DNA from: Limanda limanda
Taxonomy: Eukaryota > Chordata > Actinopteri > Pleuronectiformes > Pleuronectidae
DNA: 64,000 nt
Assembly (NCBI RefSeq): GCF_963576545.1
Contig: NC_083647.1
Coordinates: forward strand, 4,631,507 to 4,695,506
Direction of reading: 5' to 3'
Shown here: one piece after another, positions 60,557-64,000 of the stretch
Layout: each line of letters starts with the position of its first letter
Numbering within the stretch: the first letter of the stretch is position 1
Program-made: the position numbers and the translations under genes
The notes under the pieces: model-generated
What the model was told of the DNA's origin: nothing
Database searches by the model: none
The model's input: the letters and a program-made list of their open reading frames with translations, nothing else

Positions 60557-60642
60557 ACGCCGCCGCCTCGGACATGCGAAGCGCGACGCCGCTGGCCTGC
60601 GCTGCTCGCCGCCGGCTCCACCCTCTCCTCGCAGACGAAGGC

Positions 60643-60759
60643 ATGGCGAGCACCGAGACCAGGAGGGAGTGTGAGACCGAGGGCTGCAGCCAGGACGCCA
60701 AGCTCCAGTGTCCCACATGTATCAAGCTCGGTATTCAAGGCTCCTATTTCTGTTCCCAG
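60643..60759 (+). CDS. metap1: metap1 coding exon 1
   Basis: 39 codons from [15 protein letters not shown] to YFCSQ, with donor GTACGG. It encodes the first five zinc ligands of the ribosome-binding C6H2 finger. The reading frame is also open upstream to an ATG at 60574, which would add 23 residues. Confidence 0.95.
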
Positions 60760-63662
60760 GTACGGCTGCCTCCCCGGCTCGCCCCGCTGTAACGCCGCTT
60801 GTGACTGTCTGAGCTCAGGCCCCCCCCTGTCTCATCACGAGGCTGCTAACGCTAGGTGTCATGCTAGGTAGACATGTGTACGTGCCCGGTGAAGCGGTCA
60901 CAACGCGTTAGCTGAACTTGACCGAACGCCTCCCGACTGAGTTACCGCCACACCGACCGCTGAGGATGTAATGGTGCAGCCGGTAGCCGATGCTAACCCT
61001 CTGCAGCAGCAGGCCGAGGGGAAACGTTGAGCTAGCTAACGGTTCGCAGGTTAGCAGAGAGTGACTCCAGGTAGAATCTGAACTGTGCAGGGTGGGGTGT
61101 GAAATAATTAATGCCGTGTAGGAACCGGGTACCAGTGTGTAGTGTAATGTAACACAACACAAGTCGTGATACTGGAGTGTAAAGTGTTGCAGAGGTAATG
61201 TGGCGTGACAGATGACTCGGTGCCACGATGTGTGATCCTGGTTCTCCCCGGGGGGGGGGGGGGGGGGGGTGCAGAACTCCACTCCCAGATCAGACAGTGT
61301 AGATCTAAACTGGTTATGGACCAGACTGACTGGGAATGTAAGATGTTCTCCAATTAGCATACAGATGATCAGCTGAGCAGAAGTCGATTGAACTGTATGA
61401 AAACTTTTAGTTTGGGCACATCTCAGCACTGGTCTCTCACCAAAATATTGAAGGGACTTGAAACACGTCTAGTGGGACCACAGAGAGTTGGTATTTCATT
61501 GTTGAAGTTGGTAGTATTGTGGCATCTGCTTTACAGCTGCACAATGAAAGTAGACACAATGTAAAGACAGGGTGAAATAACATACAATATAATACCATTG
61601 AACTGCTAGGATGGGATTTTAAAACAACTTAAGGACACAGAAAAACCTGCGGACATGATGGTCTTCAGTTAGTCTTAAATATATTGAAGGAAGGAGATCA
61701 CTTCATCGAAATAAGACTATTGTTACGAAACTTTGGGGCAGCTCCAGCGAGCGCACCATCACCCACTGCATTTATTTGTCTCCATTTTGAATAGACCTTA
61801 TGTAGTGTTCCTTGAATTCAAAGTTTTATAAATAGTTGGGCTGGGGGACCACGTACAGGCTCCCTTGGTGTCATGGTATTTGGTCTTTGGTCTTGCTGTC
61901 AGTGCAGTTTTGGCTGTGCAACCTGACCCTGCTCTCTATACCACCCCCCACCCCTCTTTCTCTCTCTGCAACTAATTGTTCACTTGTCGCACACACACAC
62001 ACACATACACCATTGAAATAAAGAGCATGGCAGAGGGACTGTGTGTCCATCCAAGTAAAACGTTTTTGTTTCTTCTTAAATAGTTTAAACACCATCACAA
62101 GTTCAGTGACCATGTTCGGGATTATTACATGTTAGTTACTAGTTTTATTAGTGCACCATTAAGCCCAGTTTGCTCTGTATCGGTAATAGTTTGTCTGTCC
62201 ATCTCTATCCTTCCTCATTTCGATGTTTTTGTTTGTGTTTTCTTTTCCAGGAATGTTTCAAAGGGAGCTGGGTGTCTCACAAGTTCCTGCACAAGAAAGC
62301 AAGTAGGTATCCCAGGTCACTGACTGTTCACTTATCCCCCGGTTATGCTCACGGTTTTGTAGTAACCCATTTTTGGGTTAAAGCATGTAAACGTCTTATT
62401 CCAATATCAGTATCCCGGATAAGCCTTTGTCTGGGTCTTGAGAAATACGATTTTACTAGCTGGGGTGCTCCATAAGCAACTGGGATACTGGTACATGTAC
62501 ACGTCTTATTCTGGTTTCTGACCACTGCCAACAGCTTGCACAGGCGTTGCTTCAGCCAAGTACATCTGCCAGTTTGTACAACACAAAAGCCACTCGTCAG
62601 TATCGGAACTGGTGCTTGAACTTTTGTTTCCTCTGGTCGCATGAAGGGTTTAACTGTGACACAAAGCCGGCAAAAGGATAAGTCACAGCAGAGGCCTTAG
62701 CCACCGTACTCGAGTCAAACTGCTGATAGCCAGTGCTGTTGTTACTATGGTAATGTTAAACATGTAAGGCACCTGCGCAAACAGCACGCAGTTATGAGTT
62801 GGCAGGATACTGGTATTTATCATGTATAAGGGGAAATTAACCAGATTTTTCAATGTCTAATGTAAACACCATGTCCCGAATATGATGAAAACCAGAATAG
62901 TACTTATAAAGAGATACTAGCTCACATTTAACAAGTCACTTTTAAACTGTGTTGACTTAAAGCTCACACATCACATTACATACATACTTTGCATGTTATT
63001 TATGTCAATGACCAGGTTAAGAATTTAGAAACAGCTGTACTCATACATGGTGTTTTATTTAGAACCTGTAGCAAAAGTCCTGAGTAGATTATATTTCTTG
63101 GCAGAACTGACATTGTGGTGTCACACGCTTTAGAGGCTTTGTGTTACATTTTTTCAGAGGAGGACAAGAACCAGACTGAACCCAATAATTGTGTGGAGAA
63201 GGATATAAACATAGACCCATGGCCAGGCTACCGCTACACCGGCCTACTACACCCTCACTACCCTCTGGTTGGTTATTTTTTGTGTGCAGTTTTTTTCTTT
63301 TCAGTGGTGATAAATACGTTTAAACATTCTTGTCATATTTTATTAATATGTACCACTAACCACTGTAGCAATGGGAGCAACTAAGAGGACAAGGTTTTGA
63401 AAAAATGATTTAAAAAATGTTTTAAATGTCGATTGTTCCTTTGAGACATTTCTGCACTGTGAGGGGAAAGAATGTCGGTTTACTCAATGGTCTCATGCTT
63501 TCTTATATACATCCGTGCACTTACATTCAAATGTTTTGTATAAAAGTACTGGTTGTGGATTCCATGATGTGACATTTCTATCGTCTTGGTCCCTGGTGTA
63601 GACTCCCATGAGGCTTGTACCTGGTGACATCCAAAGACCTGACTATGCTGATCATCCCAGAG
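60643..63662 (+). CDS. metap1: metap1, methionine aminopeptidase 1 (5' part, exons 1-4, continues off the right edge)
   Basis: The enzyme removes initiator methionine from nascent proteins at the ribosome. Four coding exons join in phase: 60643-60759, 62251-62302, 63158-63267 and 63602-63662, giving 113 residues plus one base of codon 114. The N terminus has the MetAP1 zinc cluster: C10, C15, C23, C26, C37, C41, H49 and H53, in the motif [17 protein letters not shown]. Next come a variable charged linker ([17 protein letters not shown]), the conserved [10 protein letters not shown] and HPHYPL, and [10 protein letters not shown]. The catalytic metal-binding domain (human protein 386 residues) lies beyond the window. 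The start at 60643 matches the known N terminus and has G at -3 and +4. Confidence 0.96.
60760..62250 (+). other. metap1: metap1 intron 1
   Basis: GT...AG intron of 1491 bp. It contains a 20-base G run at 61250-61269 and a short CA run at 61990-62005. No other coding sequence is seen. Confidence 0.9.
61250..61269. repeat. G20 homopolymer in metap1 intron 1
   Basis: 20 consecutive G about 0.5 kb after metap1 exon 1, on the non-template strand. Confidence 0.9.
62251..62302 (+). CDS. metap1: metap1 coding exon 2
   Basis: 52 bases after the acceptor TTTTCCAG encode [17 protein letters not shown] plus one base. They supply C41, H49 and H53 of the zinc cluster. The donor is GTAGGT. Confidence 0.95.
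63158..63267 (+). CDS. metap1: metap1 coding exon 3
   Basis: 110 bases after TTTTTCAG encode a divergent linker and then [14 protein letters not shown] and HPHYPL, which match vertebrate MetAP1 closely. The donor is the less common GTTGGT. It splices in phase between exons 2 and 4. Confidence 0.94.
63602..63662 (+). CDS. metap1: metap1 coding exon 4
   Basis: 61 bases after GTGTAG encode [20 protein letters not shown] plus one base, followed by donor [16 protein letters not shown] is a highly conserved MetAP1 segment. The next exon would begin in the codon for a conserved Gly. Confidence 0.94.
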
Positions 63663-64000
63663 GTAACTATGCTTCTTTCTCCCAGGATGTCGTGTGTTGA
63701 CTGTATTGGCTGATTGTCCACCTTGGTAGCTTGGTATGGGGTTGCAGCAATAGTATGAAAATGTATGGTTATCATTTGTTTAACCAAATGGTTAGTGGGG
63801 GCTGCAACTAAATGGAGAAGGTCACCTGTGTTATATCTACACACACACACACAGAAAAAGAGAAAGGAGACTGATTACCTCCATTTGTCAAAAACAAACT
63901 TAAATCAGCAGTGGGATCACTTTTGATATCCAAAAAATGAAATGTATGAATCAATGGATTTATTGTCTGATGAAGAAGGGAGCACTTCAAACATGATCTG
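63663..64000 (+). other. metap1: start of metap1 intron 4 (window edge)
   Basis: Follows the exon 4 donor GTAACT. It contains a short CA run at 63840-63853. No further metap1 exon is recognised before the window ends. Confidence 0.75.

Larger units (their letters stand above)
60498..60642. promoter_or_regulatory. bidirectional eif4e/metap1 promoter
   Basis: The 145 bp between the two start codons are GC- and CpG-rich. Visible sites are an inverted CCAAT box (ATTGG, 60533-60537; NF-Y type) and a CACGTG E-box (60551-60556; Myc/USF/MITF type) continuing as CACGTGAC. On the eif4e side the start codon lies in AAGATGGCG, a YY1-like site. No positioned TATA box is convincing. Myc control of EIF4E through CACGTG is established in mammals; here it is inference from the motif. 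Confidence 0.8.

Noticed and set aside
60192..60725. 177-residue minus-strand frame across the eif4e promoter and first exon
   Set aside because: It reads through the exon 1 donor (GTGAGC) into intron 1. Only MATAEP, and possibly the upstream extension, is real coding sequence.
60908..61429. 173-residue minus-strand frame in metap1 intron 1
   Set aside because: It includes PPPPPPP from the G20 run and lies within an intron on the opposite strand. No homology is recognised.
1..64000. CRISPR arrays, bacterial operons, ribosome-binding sites or attachment sites
   Set aside because: Introns, vertebrate proteins and teleost repeats show eukaryotic nuclear DNA. No regularly spaced direct repeats are present.

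Overview
The window looks like nuclear DNA of a teleost fish, probably a spiny-rayed (percomorph) lineage. The evidence is compact vertebrate introns, two genes whose proteins are nearly identical to vertebrate eIF4E and MetAP1, and many interspersed repeats of types common in teleosts (hAT, Harbinger-like, MITEs, tRNA-derived SINEs, LINE 3' tails, Ty1/copia). The species call is inference; no database search was run.

All convincing protein-coding sequence lies in the last 14 kb. eif4e is on the minus strand, with seven coding exons between 60497 and 49947 encoding a complete 216-residue cap-binding protein. metap1 is on the plus strand from 60643, with its first four coding exons (zinc-finger N terminus and linker) before it runs off the right edge. 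The start codons are 145 bp apart, so the genes share a GC-rich bidirectional promoter with a CACGTG E-box and an inverted CCAAT box. From general knowledge, EIF4E and METAP1 are also neighbours in human, so this is conserved synteny. MetAP1 trims initiator methionines on ribosomes and eIF4E recruits capped mRNA, so both serve translation.

The remaining region (1 to about 49.6 kb) shows no exon I can support. It is AT-rich DNA with repeat copies, simple repeats and a few GC-rich islands: 9.3-10.2 kb (an inverted-repeat element with a broken MADF-like reading frame), 28.8-29.5 kb (with an RFX X-box) and 30.9-31.1 kb. Retroelement remains cluster at 37.0-39.1 kb, where a broken plus-strand LINE abuts a broken minus-strand Ty1/copia element. 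By synteny this region could be intergenic, or the first intron of the next gene (tspan5 in human order), but I saw no tspan5 coding sequence.

The most unusual item is a 1.25 kb hAT-type element in eif4e intron 5. It has a perfect 8-bp target duplication and carries a broken fragment of a canonical histone H3 gene. A second hAT element with a perfect 8-bp duplication lies in eif4e intron 2. Other points of interest are a palindromic CATG that gives both eif4e and metap1 an upstream in-frame ATG, a strong 15-bp hairpin at 22184-22223, a CTCF-like motif inside a dispersed repeat, and a CCAAT plus full CRE pair at 39324-39350.
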